The notes under the pieces were generated by a model. The model saw nothing but the letters and a program-made list of their open reading frames with translations, ran no database searches and was not told the origin of the DNA. 64,000 nucleotides of DNA from Sporomusa malonica (GTDB lineage Bacteria; Bacillota; Negativicutes; Sporomusales; Sporomusaceae): the NCBI RefSeq assembly GCF_041428715.1, contig NZ_CP155572.1. One strand, given 5' to 3'. How positions within the stretch are numbered: position 1 is the first letter of the stretch; every line of letters starts with the position of its first letter. The position numbers and the translations under genes were made by a program. Shown in pieces: positions 1 to 9,222 of this stretch.

Positions 1-339
1 ATAAAAATTGCAGTATTCATTGATCAACTTGGCAATATTGCCTGGAATGGCTAAACCAGTCATCTCAATGACAAGCCAGTCCGGCTTTATCGTATCATGA
101 ATCTCCCGAACTGCGGTTATTAGATCACTTGTAATCTGGCAGCATACGCACCCGCCAAATAACGGCCTCACCTGCAAGCCGCTATCAGATAAAAGCTTAT
201 CATCAATACCGGCTTCGCCGATTTCGTTTTCAATAAGTGCAACTGTTTCCTGCTTCTGTTCAGTAATATATTTAGCAACTTGCAATATTGTGGTTGTTTT
301 ACCAGAGCCTAGGAAGCCACCAAAAAGCAAAATACGCAT
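1..339 (-). CDS. CobW-like G3E-family GTPase, 3' end cut by window edge
   Basis: Only the first 113 residues lie in the window. They start with the P-loop GGFLGSGKTTT at residues 7-17 and carry the metal-binding signature GGCVCC near residue 62, which together define the CobW/UreG/HypB group of metal-handling GTPases. A Walker B-like stretch (WLVIEMTGL) follows near residue 95. A strong ribosome site (GGAGG) lies six bases before the ATG. It is the last visible gene downstream of corrinoid protein 1, so a role in loading or reactivating the cobalt cofactor, or in Zn supply to the zinc-dependent methyltransferases, is plausible but inferred. The family call is firm; the exact substrate metal is unknown. 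Confidence 0.8.
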   Translation of the reverse strand, partial: MRILLFGGFLGSGKTTTILQVAKYITEQKQETVALIENEIGEAGIDDKLLSDSGLQVRPLFGGCVCCQITSDLITAVREIHDTIKPDWLVIEMTGLAIPGNIAKLINEYCNFY

Positions 340-434
340 ATTTTCCTCCGCTTCTTTTAATTCTCCTATGCAGGACAATCCGGATTGCTAAAGAGCAACC
401 CGGATTGAGTTCACCGTTGGATTGGTCCAGCGTA

Positions 435-695
435 TTATTTGACTTTAAGGAAGCCTTTTGCGATACGCGGAGCTTCTACAGGGACTTCCTGCTCAGATAG
501 ACAGCATATTTCTTTTGCAATGCTTAATATTCTATCAATAATTGGAGCTATTTCATCCTGATCATAGTTTGTTTCACAGTACTTTTTACAATCACTTTGA
601 ATATCCAACTGTGCATGTGCGTCCTGGCTATCCGGCAAGGTATCAAACTCATTCTCGCTTGCGCCGACTTTTGTTTCTTTATCCTTACAATTCAT
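435..695 (-). CDS. small conserved protein of the methyltransferase island, copy 1
   Basis: An 86-residue acidic, Cys-containing protein that I do not recognise. Its C-terminal part (EIAPIIDRIL..AKEICCLSEQEVP) closely matches the protein at 10226-10438 (EIAQIIRQMA..AREICSLSEYEVP), so the two form a paralogous family. I chose the ATG at 695, which lies about 12 bases after AGGAGG; a GTG at 707 in the same frame directly abuts the ribosome site and is a poorer start. It sits between corrinoid protein 1 and the CobW-like gene, apparently in one transcription unit. There is no signal peptide or membrane segment. A regulatory or scaffold role is possible but nothing in the sequence proves it. Confidence 0.6.
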   Translation of the reverse strand: MNCKDKETKVGASENEFDTLPDSQDAHAQLDIQSDCKKYCETNYDQDEIAPIIDRILSIAKEICCLSEQEVPVEAPRIAKGFLKVK

Positions 696-775
696 ATGAG
701 CTGACACCCTCCTTCAACTTAAATCAATAAATAATAGCGCACATCCAAGGTTTAGACGCAAGGAATAACGATGGC

Positions 776-1405
776 TTAGTTAACGCCTGAAGCCTTCTTC
801 GACATTTCAACTGCATCGTAGGCATTCTTACAATAGCCATCTGCGCTGCACCATGTAGCAACACTCGGGTCAACCGGGCCGCCACCAACCAGAACTGTGG
901 TTTTAATACCAGTAGCTTTTACGGCAGCTACAGTTTCTTTCATAACATCAAAAGCAGTGGTCAGCAGACAGAACATGCCAACTACGTCAGGGTTATGAGT
1001 TTTTACTGCCTCAACAAATGTTTCGATAGGAGCGTCTACGCCGATATCCACTACTTTGAAGCCGTTGCAGCTCAAAATTGTGGAAACAATATTTTTACCG
1101 ATATCGTGAATGTCGTCTTTTACAGTGCCAAGGATGACTGTACCGATGGTTTTGCTGTCGCCGGAATCGGCAAGAGCTGATCCAAGAAGACCGGCTGCAT
1201 TAGAAAATACCTCTGCAGACATAATCAATTCTGACAGGTAGTAGTCGCCAGCTTCATACAGCTTGCCTACGCCTTCCATACCAGCCTGGAGTTGTGCAAG
1301 AACCTCAACTGCGGGCACGCCAGCTGCAATTTGTTCTTTTACACCAGCAATTACTAAATCTTCCTCTAACTCAGTTACCGCTTTTACGACATCAATCTTT
1401 GACAT
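776..1405 (-). CDS. methyltransferase cognate corrinoid protein (MtaC/MtvC type), copy 1
   Basis: A 209-residue cobalamin-carrying protein, the methyl shuttle between a substrate:corrinoid methyltransferase and the methyl-THF methyltransferase. Residues 1-85 are the helical cap domain; residues 86-209 are the Rossmann B12 domain. The cobalt-ligand motif DxHxxG is at D98-H100-G103 (DDIHDIGKN), followed by the usual VLVGGGP near residue 172. Length is typical. The ATG follows AGGGGAG by six bases. It is the second gene after the GntR-type operator at 2299 and lies 55 bases downstream of the methyl-THF methyltransferase gene, with which it should work directly. A second copy lies at 59150-59806. 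Confidence 0.93.
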   Translation of the reverse strand: MSKIDVVKAVTELEEDLVIAGVKEQIAAGVPAVEVLAQLQAGMEGVGKLYEAGDYYLSELIMSAEVFSNAAGLLGSALADSGDSKTIGTVILGTVKDDIHDIGKNIVSTILSCNGFKVVDIGVDAPIETFVEAVKTHNPDVVGMFCLLTTAFDVMKETVAAVKATGIKTTVLVGGGPVDPSVATWCSADGYCKNAYDAVEMSKKASGVN

Positions 1406-1459
1406 ACAATCTCCCCCTAATTATATTATTTGTGAAGTAGGCCTGAATACGCAAGTAAA

Positions 1460-2263
1460 TTATTCGTAAAGTCCTTTTCTATGAGCCTTCAGATATTTAG
1501 TGCAGTATCTATCGTTACCCAGCAGGGCCTGTCCTGCGTATACCACACCCATCATTGCTTTGTCGGTTGGGTTTAGGATATAACCGTCCATGCCCACAGT
1601 CATGGTTTGTACTACAAACAGCCGGTTGAGTACAGCCCGATTCGGAAAACCGTAGGAGATATTGCTCAAACCGCAGGTTAAGTGTACGGCAGGATATTTT
1701 GTCTTAATGGCGTAAATGGCGTCTAATACAGACTTGCCATACTTGTCATTGGTGCTTAACGGCTTGATCAACGGATCAATGTAGATGTCATCTTGATTGA
1801 TGCCTTCTTTCTCCATATCATCAATCAGCTTGCTGGCAATGCGCAAGCGGTCTTCTGCCGTTTCCGGCATACCGGCATCTTCAATACAAAGAGCAACAAT
1901 CTTAGCATTAAACTCTTTAACCAGTGGAATAACTGCTTGGTAACGTGCTGTTTCAGCCGTTGTCGAGTTTATCATGCGCTTACCATTGGTAGTCTTAGCC
2001 AGAGTAAGTCCGGCTCTTAAGGCATTCACGTCAGGACTGTCAATGCACAGAGGCAGATCTGTAACCTCTTGGATGGTATTAACCAGCCATTCCATACATT
2101 CAATCTCCTGACCGACCATAGTACCACAGTTTACATCTAAATAATGGGCACCGGCAGCTTCTTGCTGTTTAGCAACCTCTTGAATATATGCTGCGTTTCT
2201 TGTGTCAACAGCTTCACGAATGGCCTTGCGGCTGGTATTAATAAGTTCCCCGATGATTAGCAT
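1460..2263 (-). CDS. methyltetrahydrofolate:corrinoid methyltransferase (AcsE/OdmD/MtvA-like)
   Basis: A 267-residue protein of the pterin-binding (DHPS-like) TIM-barrel family that exchanges methyl groups between a corrinoid protein and tetrahydrofolate. Features seen are LDVNCGTM near residue 43, CIDSPD near 73, INSTT near 97 and the C-terminal GLSNISYGFP typical of AcsE-like enzymes. Length fits the family (about 260-270). The start follows GGAGGAG by seven bases. It is the first gene behind the operator/promoter at 2299-2345 and is followed by corrinoid protein 1, so it should be the MT-II step that feeds O-methyl groups into the Wood-Ljungdahl pathway. It lacks the DHPS-specific sulfonamide-site features, so folate biosynthesis is unlikely. 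Confidence 0.92.
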   Translation of the reverse strand: MLIIGELINTSRKAIREAVDTRNAAYIQEVAKQQEAAGAHYLDVNCGTMVGQEIECMEWLVNTIQEVTDLPLCIDSPDVNALRAGLTLAKTTNGKRMINSTTAETARYQAVIPLVKEFNAKIVALCIEDAGMPETAEDRLRIASKLIDDMEKEGINQDDIYIDPLIKPLSTNDKYGKSVLDAIYAIKTKYPAVHLTCGLSNISYGFPNRAVLNRLFVVQTMTVGMDGYILNPTDKAMMGVVYAGQALLGNDRYCTKYLKAHRKGLYE

Positions 2264-2298
2264 TTAATCTTTACTCCTCCTATCGACTCACACGTGTT

Positions 2299-2345
2299 GT
2301 ATATACATCTATATATAGAATAACTCTAGCTCTACATCTTGTCAA
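2299..2345 (-). promoter_or_regulatory. sigma-A promoter with GntR-type operator, site A
   Basis: On the minus strand TTGACA (2345-2340) and TATTCT (2322-2317) are separated by 17 bp. The operator GTATATACATCTATATATAG (2299-2318) begins at the -10 box and covers the predicted start site, 36 bases before the methyl-THF methyltransferase start. The same arrangement recurs at six other places in the window. Confidence 0.8.
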
Positions 2346-2576
2346 TACTATTTATCTCACATTTCAAAAAAATCGCACTTTCTCATCGTTATATATAGAG
2401 TAAGCCTATCAGGCCTAGCTCTTTAATTTTTCTAGCAGTGACTGTTAAAACGCAAAAACCAGACAATTACGCCTAGTTTCTCTCAAATTCTTTACTGCTA
2501 CTTATGTAGGATTTATTTCACTTTAGTTTAGTTTGTAGTGTATATCATCCAAAAATCACTTCGCTTTCGTAAAAAC
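2346..2576. other. intergenic stretch without a recognised element
   Basis: AT-rich spacer between the end of the chemoreceptor gene (2577) and promoter A. I see no convincing hairpin terminator and no coding potential. A second AT-rich patch, TTATATATAGAG near 2389, resembles half of the operator but lacks the CATCTA core, so I do not call it a site. Confidence 0.4.
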
Positions 2577-3401
2577 CTATGCTTTTCCAGCCAGTGTCTC
2601 TACTTCGCAGGCAATAGATGCTATTCCCTGCATAACTGATACAATTTCTTCATTTGCTTCCGCTTGGCGTTGACTAAGCTCAAAGGTGCTGGTAATTGTA
2701 TCAACAACTTCGGTAGTGTCAATATTGATTGCCTGTAGAAGCTTTTTAATTTCATTGACCGAATTGGCGCTGTTGACCGCCATTTTCCTAATTTCATCAG
2801 CAACTACAGCAAAGCCCCGGCCATGTTCACCAGCTCGTGCTGCTTCAATGGCTGCGTTGAGCCCCAAAAGGTTGGAGTTAGCGGCTACATCACTGACAAA
2901 CTTCAAGATTTCATCAGTCTTTTCAATTTTAGCCCGCACACTTTCCCCGCCAGCCTTAGCCGTGCCCAATCTACTAACTAAGCCAACAGCGTTTGCACCC
3001 ATTTCCTCCGTAGTGGCAGTAATCTGCTCCGTAGAAGCTGCCATGGTTTCAGCAGCAGTAAGTAATTTATCTTGTAATTCGAGGGAGGAAACAACACTCA
3101 AAATTCCAAGAACATCTCCAGTTGCATCAATTACCGGAATAGTGGTAGCTCTCAATTTAACTCCGTACAATTCTTTGGGAATTATATCCGTTGACAAACA
3201 TTTAGTTTCCAAACACTGCAAAATCGGATTTTCCTCGGGAATCCTTTCTCCCACCTTCGGTGCTGGCAATGTGACTTTAATATCTGCCTCAATTATAGCT
3301 ATTACGACCCTATTTTTATCTATTAACATTATTCCTGAGCCTACAGGACAGGCTGCTTTAATAATATCAAAACACATTGTCAAGGCTTCCATTTTGTTCA
3401 T
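2577..3401 (-). CDS. soluble methyl-accepting chemotaxis-like signalling protein, copy 1
   Basis: A 274-residue protein with no membrane segment. Residues 1-115 form a PAS/GAF-like sensor region; residues 120-274 are a shortened MCP signalling domain with the hairpin-tip region NLLGLNAAIEAARAGEHGRG and DEIRKMA. This resembles the soluble YfmS-type receptors, which join membrane receptor arrays through CheW/CheA. Two paralogues are in the window (22909-23727 and 57097-57909), each beside methyltransferase genes, so it may report the presence or turnover of methylated substrates to the flagellar or another signalling system. The ligand is unknown. The ATG follows AGGAG by eight bases. Confidence 0.85.
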   Translation of the reverse strand: MNKMEALTMCFDIIKAACPVGSGIMLIDKNRVVIAIIEADIKVTLPAPKVGERIPEENPILQCLETKCLSTDIIPKELYGVKLRATTIPVIDATGDVLGILSVVSSLELQDKLLTAAETMAASTEQITATTEEMGANAVGLVSRLGTAKAGGESVRAKIEKTDEILKFVSDVAANSNLLGLNAAIEAARAGEHGRGFAVVADEIRKMAVNSANSVNEIKKLLQAINIDTTEVVDTITSTFELSQRQAEANEEIVSVMQGIASIACEVETLAGKA

Positions 3402-3615
3402 ATGCGATTTCTCCTGCTGCTTGCACTATAAAATAACTATTAACTGCCACTCAGAAAGCATCTCCGCTGCCTGGCAAAAGTGCTAAAAAACCAACACTCC
3501 TATAGCAGCAAAGATGCTTTCCAAAAAACAATTAGAATAAAACAACCTAATCGCCCATCAATAAATAGATTACCATCTGGTCGAGTAGAATCTATTGAAA
3601 GCTTCTACTTCATAT

Positions 3616-4722
3616 CTATTTTCCGGTAGCGGCAGAAATCATAGCCTTAACGTTTTCTACTCTTGCATTAGGTGGAATTGAGCAACCTGAAGATAAGATA
3701 AAACCGGACCCCATGTCTTTAATTAATTGCGTGCAGTAGTTGTATACCTCATCCGGTGTACCTAGAGCAAGCTTAGCTGCAGGAACATCTCCTTTAATAC
3801 ACATGCGATCGCCAAGAACTTCTTTTATTTTATATATATTGGTAGCGTTGTCAGTTTCAAATACACACTTACCTTTTGGAAATGAACGGAAGTAATCAAG
3901 GTCGCGTTCCCAGTTTGAATCGATGTGAAGGTTAGCTATGGCACCCTCTTCAATAATTACATCAGCCATTCCTTTTAGGTATTTCCAAACAAAGCGCTCC
4001 CACAGCTTGGGAGAGAAAAATTCACCAGCACCTCGTGCGGGAGACATAAATACGACTGTCGACTTAGTAGCGCGGATTTGTTGACGCAACATATCAAGAG
4101 TATCTTTTTGAATGACATCGAGAACGGCTTCCACCTTATCCGGCATTTTGTATAAATCTCTCATTAGCTTTGGCAGAGAGCGTCCGCCGCCGAGAAGTTC
4201 ATTAACCGTTGCAGTTACTATCGGGCTATATAGCACATACCCCTCATCTTCAATATTTTTAACCATTTGGGGCGTATCAGCCAATTCCCCCATAATCGGA
4301 CCTAGGTTGTAATTCAGCCGATTAATCAAATAATCCTGATAAAACGGGCCCCATCCCTTATTAAGAATGGTGTCGTAATCGTCAGTAGTCATTACTTCTC
4401 TTTCGTCCAACTGCCACAGGGCATCATCCGGGAGCTCTTTACCAGGCATCTTAACGTGGGACATAAAAATCAACGGAAATAACGGCCCACCTGCAAATGC
4501 ACTATTTGAACCATCAACATCCCCAAAAGTTTTTAAGGATTTAAGCATTACTTGATTCTGAGTTTTAAGACTTGAGCAAAATTCTGACATTTTAACACCC
4601 ATATGATATGCACAGAAAGAATCCATCATAAGTACTACCGGTGTTCTGTCTGGTTTCTCCAAAGCGATAGCTTTATTAATCCTGGTCTTGCGTTCTAAAA
4701 GCAACTCTTGTGCAGTTTTCAC
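3616..4722 (-). CDS. UroD-family corrinoid methyltransferase, subfamily I, copy 1
   Basis: A 368-residue TIM-barrel protein of the uroporphyrinogen-decarboxylase superfamily, in the branch used as substrate:corrinoid methyltransferases (MtaA, MtvB/OdmB relatives). Likely zinc/active-site residues are H266 in LHIDSNW and C347 in SSGCSIPPNA; true UroD haem-pathway residues are absent. It is 61% or more alike by eye to the 19873-20979 protein over long runs (KPDRTPVV, NVKAMI). The start is a GTG seven bases after AAGGAG. It lies directly upstream of an SLH porin and another UroD copy, suggesting one operon that pairs uptake with O-demethylation. The methyl donor (methoxyaromatic or methylamine) cannot be read from the sequence. 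Confidence 0.85.
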   Translation of the reverse strand: MKTAQELLLERKTRINKAIALEKPDRTPVVLMMDSFCAYHMGVKMSEFCSSLKTQNQVMLKSLKTFGDVDGSNSAFAGGPLFPLIFMSHVKMPGKELPDDALWQLDEREVMTTDDYDTILNKGWGPFYQDYLINRLNYNLGPIMGELADTPQMVKNIEDEGYVLYSPIVTATVNELLGGGRSLPKLMRDLYKMPDKVEAVLDVIQKDTLDMLRQQIRATKSTVVFMSPARGAGEFFSPKLWERFVWKYLKGMADVIIEEGAIANLHIDSNWERDLDYFRSFPKGKCVFETDNATNIYKIKEVLGDRMCIKGDVPAAKLALGTPDEVYNYCTQLIKDMGSGFILSSGCSIPPNARVENVKAMISAATGK

Positions 4723-4755
4723 GATAACACTCCTTATTGAATGAATTATTTTAGA

Positions 4756-6075
4756 TTAGAAAATCCAGGTTAACTGGCTAATCAAGAATTTCTGACTCTT
4801 ATCCGGTAAACCTAAGCCGCCTACTTTTACAGCTTCCAAATCACCATAGATAACTGAAAGCATTGCCTGTGGCGCAACTGTTACTTCAAATCCATATTCA
4901 AAACCTTGAACATCGTTGATACTGCTACTTTGCGCAGGATATGTCCAGTTATTGGGAGCGGTTAATGCGCCAGTATATTGTAATATATCAAAACCATTGT
5001 CAGCCTTCCGATACCCTACCCAAGCACCTAACGTTCCTACTGCAAATGGATTTGCCCCCTTATATTTTGCCCTGATATACATTCCCTTAGGCGAATCGCC
5101 ACCATTAAAGAGCTTAGCATTGGTTGCAGTATTTACGCCATACTCACCTTGCAGGTTGAAATTAGGTATCCCGGTGTATTCCAATCCCACTGCTTTTGAA
5201 TCATAAAAATCGAGACCTGTGTCAGAACCTTTATTATTGGAAGTGTAAGCAAATAGCATCTTGGTATTCTTGTTTAATTTAAATTGCGTATCAGCTAGTA
5301 ACCATGTATAATCTGTTTTCTTACCAGAATAAATAGTTGTTTTCATATCTTTGCCAAAACTCACTTTTCCACCATCTACATAGGGCGCATTAAACAATAG
5401 TCCTTTGCCGACTGTAGGAATAAATCTGCCTGCAGACCACTCAAAATTGCCATTCTTACTTACATAATACGCTTCCTCAAACTGAACTGAGCTATCAGTT
5501 CTCGTATCTCCTGATATTGAGTCATTTCCGATTGTAGCGTGAAAGTAATTGTTGCTGTCAAACTTTTTGTCTACAAATACGTATAATGCAGTGCGGAGTT
5601 CCGATTTATCCGATGGTTGACCAGTGTAATATGGGTCCCCTCCAAGAGCAGCGTCAGGTACAAGTGGGCGCGGATTCTCGGTCCATTCATGCCTGATTCG
5701 CGCTACGCCTGAAAATTTCAAGCTATTAGTATCCTTGTCCTCCAGAGTTTTGACACGTACACCAATACTTGTCAATTCCTTCGAAAACTCAGCCGACAAC
5801 TTTTCCAGTACAGCCTTGGTTTCGGCATTCGCTTTTTCTTCCTTAGTAAGAGCATTGGCTACAATAAGAGCCATTTCATACCTTGTCATAGTTTTGTCGC
5901 CACGGAAAGTGCCATCGCCAACTCCATCAATTACACCAGCATCAGCCAGCTTCTTCACGGCATCATATGCCCAGTGTTTAGCCGGAAGGTCACTAAAGGT
6001 ACTACCTGCAGCAAATGCCAGATTGGAAATGCAAAAGACCATCAGTATAACGAGGGTAATTAACGGTTTTTTCAT
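4756..6075 (-). CDS. SLH-domain outer-membrane porin
   Basis: A protein of 439 residues from the ATG at 6075 (a GTG at 6087 is possible but worse placed relative to the GGTGGGG site). A signal peptide (about 23 residues, ending AFA) precedes one SLH domain (FSDLPAKHWAYDAV ... TRYEMALIVANAL, residues 29-75), a short coiled coil, and then a beta-rich region ending in an aromatic residue (LTWIF), as expected for a barrel. This is the OmpM-like architecture of Negativicutes, where the SLH domain binds cell-wall peptidoglycan and anchors the outer membrane. Placed between two methyltransferase genes, it may be a substrate-specific uptake channel. Confidence 0.85.
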   Translation of the reverse strand: MKKPLITLVILMVFCISNLAFAAGSTFSDLPAKHWAYDAVKKLADAGVIDGVGDGTFRGDKTMTRYEMALIVANALTKEEKANAETKAVLEKLSAEFSKELTSIGVRVKTLEDKDTNSLKFSGVARIRHEWTENPRPLVPDAALGGDPYYTGQPSDKSELRTALYVFVDKKFDSNNYFHATIGNDSISGDTRTDSSVQFEEAYYVSKNGNFEWSAGRFIPTVGKGLLFNAPYVDGGKVSFGKDMKTTIYSGKKTDYTWLLADTQFKLNKNTKMLFAYTSNNKGSDTGLDFYDSKAVGLEYTGIPNFNLQGEYGVNTATNAKLFNGGDSPKGMYIRAKYKGANPFAVGTLGAWVGYRKADNGFDILQYTGALTAPNNWTYPAQSSSINDVQGFEYGFEVTVAPQAMLSVIYGDLEAVKVGGLGLPDKSQKFLISQLTWIF

Positions 6076-6144
6076 TATTTTCCCCACCCATTCTTGTATT
6101 TTTAAGGAACCAACATCGTCTCTTTATAAGGCGCTAAATCCCTT

Positions 6145-7257
6145 CTATTTACCAGTAGCCGCGGAAATCATGGCTTTAACATTCTCAGGTTTTGCATTAA
6201 GAGGAGTACAGCAGCCCACGGCCAAAATGAAGCCATCCGGCCCTAAATCGTTAATTAATTTTCTGCTGTACTGGTATACTTCATCTGGTGTTCCCAATGT
6301 AAGCATGGCTGCAGGCACATCACCCATGATACACATATGACCACTCAATGCTTTTTTGGCCTTATATAAATCAGTATTACTATCGGAAGATAAGATACAC
6401 TTACCTTTGGGGAACTCGCGTAAATGTTCAATAGCTCGGGTCCAATTATTGTCCCAATGGAGTAATGCATAAGCCCCTGAGTCAACTACTGCTTCTACCT
6501 GCCTTTTAAGAAACGGCAGAGCAAAACGTTCCCACATTTTAGCCGACATATATTCTGGCGCACACCGAGTTGCTCCTGTAAAGACAGCAAATGGTTTAAT
6601 CTGATCGATTTGCATTTTTATCATAGCAATCAGTTCTGTGGTAATAACATCTAGTACTGCTTCTACCTTATCTGGTATTCGATACAAATCTTTTGTTAAG
6701 TTAGCCATCCCCCTGGCACTTGAAAGAACATCAAAGGGAACCCCAAAGATTTGTGGGCTAAATGGCACAATACCCGCATTAACATAGTTCGTAACTATTT
6801 TCTGCCAGTCAGACGATACGTACTTTTGCAAATCAGGTACAGCAAGCGGCAGATACTTTTCAAATACTTGCTGTTGATAATAGGCAAACCCTTTATCTAA
6901 AATGACATCATAATCTTCCACAGACATCGGGGAGATTTCATCAATTTGCCATTGAGCATCAGGGGGTAATTCCCTCCCTGGCAGTTTTACCTTGGCGAAA
7001 GTTGCCGCCCCTAAAGCATGAACGCAAGGTACTAAATACTGAATACCATCGATCTCGCCAAGTTGGGCTAGTGATTTCAAATTGGTTTGACTACTTCCCT
7101 CCAGATCTTCAAGATAGTCGGCTAAAGATACTTCCATGTGCCGGGCAAAAAAAGAATCGGCAGCTAGAACGACCGGCACTCGGTCTGGTGTTCCGCCTGA
7201 GATTGCAGTAATAAGCCTGTTGAAATGTGTACTAAATAATTGCTGACGACTTTCCAT
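6145..7257 (-). CDS. UroD-family corrinoid methyltransferase, subfamily I, divergent copy 2
   Basis: A 370-residue member of the same methyltransferase branch as 3616-4722 but more divergent: the His motif reads LLHWDNNW (H267) and the Cys motif VGCCTPLNA (C349, C350), giving a CC pair where copies 1 and 3 have one Cys. The C-terminal ENVKAMISAATGK is shared. The ATG follows AAGGAGG by four to five bases. It is transcribed away from the LysR gene at 7515, so this pair probably forms a regulator/target unit, and the SLH porin follows 69 bases downstream. The substrate is unknown but must differ from copies 1 and 3 given the altered N-terminal half. Confidence 0.83.
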   Translation of the reverse strand: MESRQQLFSTHFNRLITAISGGTPDRVPVVLAADSFFARHMEVSLADYLEDLEGSSQTNLKSLAQLGEIDGIQYLVPCVHALGAATFAKVKLPGRELPPDAQWQIDEISPMSVEDYDVILDKGFAYYQQQVFEKYLPLAVPDLQKYVSSDWQKIVTNYVNAGIVPFSPQIFGVPFDVLSSARGMANLTKDLYRIPDKVEAVLDVITTELIAMIKMQIDQIKPFAVFTGATRCAPEYMSAKMWERFALPFLKRQVEAVVDSGAYALLHWDNNWTRAIEHLREFPKGKCILSSDSNTDLYKAKKALSGHMCIMGDVPAAMLTLGTPDEVYQYSRKLINDLGPDGFILAVGCCTPLNAKPENVKAMISAATGK

Positions 7258-7514
7258 AGCATCCTCCTTTACATCACTTCTAGACTATTTAGTCCTCTGC
7301 ATAAGATAGCATTTACATGTCTACATAATTAGCGAAATCTTCATGCATTCTTATACTATAATGGTAGTCCCATAATGTAATTGCCGTCAAATTCCTATAA
7401 TTCCGAAAACTATTCCCAAAAATCGTGCTAATTCTTTAAGATTTCTACCTTTTTAGCGGATTTTATACTATTATTAGATTAGTGATTTCTTAGCATGCCG
7501 GAGGATGATTTCCT

Positions 7515-8408
7515 ATGGATATCCGTAGTTTACGTTCTTTTTTAATGGTTGCACAATGTCTAAGCTTTACCGAGGCTGCCAAACGTATATATATAGGTCA
7601 GTCGGCTCTAAGTAAACAAATTGCTGAACTAGAAGAGGAATTAGGGGTTGAATTATTTTTTCGCCACCACCGTTCACTTGAATTGACAGCATCAGGCAAA
7701 ACGCTACTTAGAGAAGGCGCTATTCTCATCGATAAGGTTGCCGAAGTTGTCGAAAAAACTAAGCTAGCTCAGCGCGGAATACGTGGCAACCTAAAAATCG
7801 GCTGTTTTGGACTTGAAGATGCCTTTCTACCCCACGCCCTAAGAAAATTCAGGTCTCTTTATCCACAAATAAGTCTGGATATTCGCCTACTCACCCTCAA
7901 AATGATAGAGAATGGTTTAGAATCTGAAGATTTGGATCTTGGCTTTACTGTACTGCTAGGAACTGAGTCAAAAACCAGCCGTTTCATGAACCTTTTAATT
8001 CATAGGAGTCCTTTATGCTTTTTGTTGCCAAATGATCATAAATACGCCCACGAGACTTCTATTGATATCTCTTGTTTAGCTAATGATTCTTTCATTATGC
8101 TATATGAAGCAGAATGCCAACAGGGCTTTGACTGGATCATGGACGCTTGTAAAAAGCGAGGATTTACACCAGATATCGCTAGTAAAACAACGCGCATGGA
8201 AAGCGTATATTGGCAAGTAGAAGCGGGTATTGGTGTTTCATTTACGGTCAAAGATCATTCAATCAATCATCACATACACTCGAGCATTTCCATAGTTGAT
8301 ATGCAGGGAGACGATGCTGTTGCTAATGTAATGGCCGTCTGGAAGAAGGAACATCATAACCCTGCTATTCCACTTTTCCTCAAGGTACTTGAAACTATTA
8401 AGGCATGA
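7515..8408 (+). CDS. LysR-family transcriptional regulator
   Basis: A 297-residue LysR protein. The winged helix-turn-helix is at residues 1-60 (MDIRSLRSFLMVAQ..SFTEAAKRIYIGQSALSKQI), and the periplasmic-binding-like effector domain runs from about residue 90 (LKIGCFG) to the end. The ATG follows GGAGGATGATTTCCT. It is divergent from the UroD methyltransferase at 6145-7257 with a 257-base gap that should hold the shared control region, so the most likely target is that gene and the porin downstream. The effector domain ends with the NPAIPLF motif also found in the three other LysR proteins here, which suggests related aromatic co-inducers. Confidence 0.88.
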   Translation: MDIRSLRSFLMVAQCLSFTEAAKRIYIGQSALSKQIAELEEELGVELFFRHHRSLELTASGKTLLREGAILIDKVAEVVEKTKLAQRGIRGNLKIGCFGLEDAFLPHALRKFRSLYPQISLDIRLLTLKMIENGLESEDLDLGFTVLLGTESKTSRFMNLLIHRSPLCFLLPNDHKYAHETSIDISCLANDSFIMLYEAECQQGFDWIMDACKKRGFTPDIASKTTRMESVYWQVEAGIGVSFTVKDHSINHHIHSSISIVDMQGDDAVANVMAVWKKEHHNPAIPLFLKVLETIKA

Positions 8409-8544
8409 ACACAACTACCTCATGCTAGATTGGATCATCACAAACTGTGGTAATAAGTAGCGTGTTTTCTCTATATAAATCTTGCTTAACACACAAACTG
8501 GCACTAATAGAATTGTTAAGAAATTGACAGCAATGTAAGGATAA

Positions 8545-8589
8545 AACAAGGGGATGTGCTGAAACATAGTTTCAACACATCCCCTTGTT
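8545..8589 (+). terminator. rho-independent terminator after LysR gene
   Basis: A 21-bp stem (AACAAGGGGATGTGCTGAAAC pairing across a three-base loop with one G-T pair) followed by TTATTTTATTT. The stem is very similar to the terminator at 38826-38870. Confidence 0.85.
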
Positions 8590-8596
8590 ATTTTAT

Positions 8597-8677
8597 TTAT
8601 CCGGTTGTATTCACTATCTTTTTTTCAGCCACCTTTGCCTGAATAGCAATCAGCTCTTCCTGGGCAGATTCCCACAC
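8597..8677 (-). pseudogene. short coding remnant, 26 codons
   Basis: On the minus strand a short open frame (VWESAQEELIAIQAKVAEKK and six more residues, then TAA) looks like a real protein C-terminus with amphipathic helix character, but there is no upstream coding sequence and no ribosome site for the GTG. It may be the tail of a lost gene. I cannot name the family. The rest of 8409-8759 holds only the terminator and unremarkable spacer, plus a + strand AAGGAGG-ATG at 8692 that opens only 13 codons. Confidence 0.25.
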
Positions 8678-8759
8678 CAAGGAGGGTTAATATGATCAAC
8701 TGCACTAAACTAAGTAATATGATCGTCTCTTGAACACTACCCGCGCCTACAATTTACTT

Positions 8760-9104
8760 TCACAGCTTCTTAATTCCAATCAATTCTTGGCCCCATTTTG
8801 CAAATTCATCAAGAACTGGCAGAAGTCTGTTTCCAATCTCTGTTAATGAATATTCAACACGTGGTGGTATTTCGTTGTACTGTACTCTATTAACAATTCC
8901 ACTTTCCTCAAGCTCTTTAAGTGAACTTGTCAGCATCATATTGGTTATTCCTAAAATACTCTTTTTTAATTCGTTGTATCTAAGCGTCCCGTTTTGACAA
9001 AGCACCCAAAGTATCGGTAACTTCCACTTACCTTCTATAACCTTTAATGCAAAGCCAACAGGACATAAATCATCTTTTATTGAAAAAGTTTTAATTTCTT
9101 TCAC
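8760..9104 (-). CDS. HxlR-family transcriptional regulator
   Basis: A 114-residue winged-helix protein of the HxlR (MarR-like) family. The family signature is plain: CPVGFALKVIEGKWKLPILW near residues 14-33 with the N-terminal Cys14, then RYNELKKSI..ITNMMLTSSLKELEESG as the DNA-reading helices and a C-terminal dimerisation helix. The start is a GTG seven bases after AGGAGG. It is divergent from the FMN-binding-type gene at 9223 with only 118 bases between them, so it very likely controls that gene, with Cys14 as a candidate redox or electrophile sensor. It appears unrelated to the methyltransferase functions. Confidence 0.88.
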   Translation of the reverse strand: MKEIKTFSIKDDLCPVGFALKVIEGKWKLPILWVLCQNGTLRYNELKKSILGITNMMLTSSLKELEESGIVNRVQYNEIPPRVEYSLTEIGNRLLPVLDEFAKWGQELIGIKKL

Positions 9105-9222
9105 GCTTCAACCTCCTATACTCACAAAAAACTTACTTAGTAATAATAATCTGCATACTTGTTATAATATTATCAACACATATAATTATACTATAACTAA
9201 CAAAATTATTGGAGGTCATACT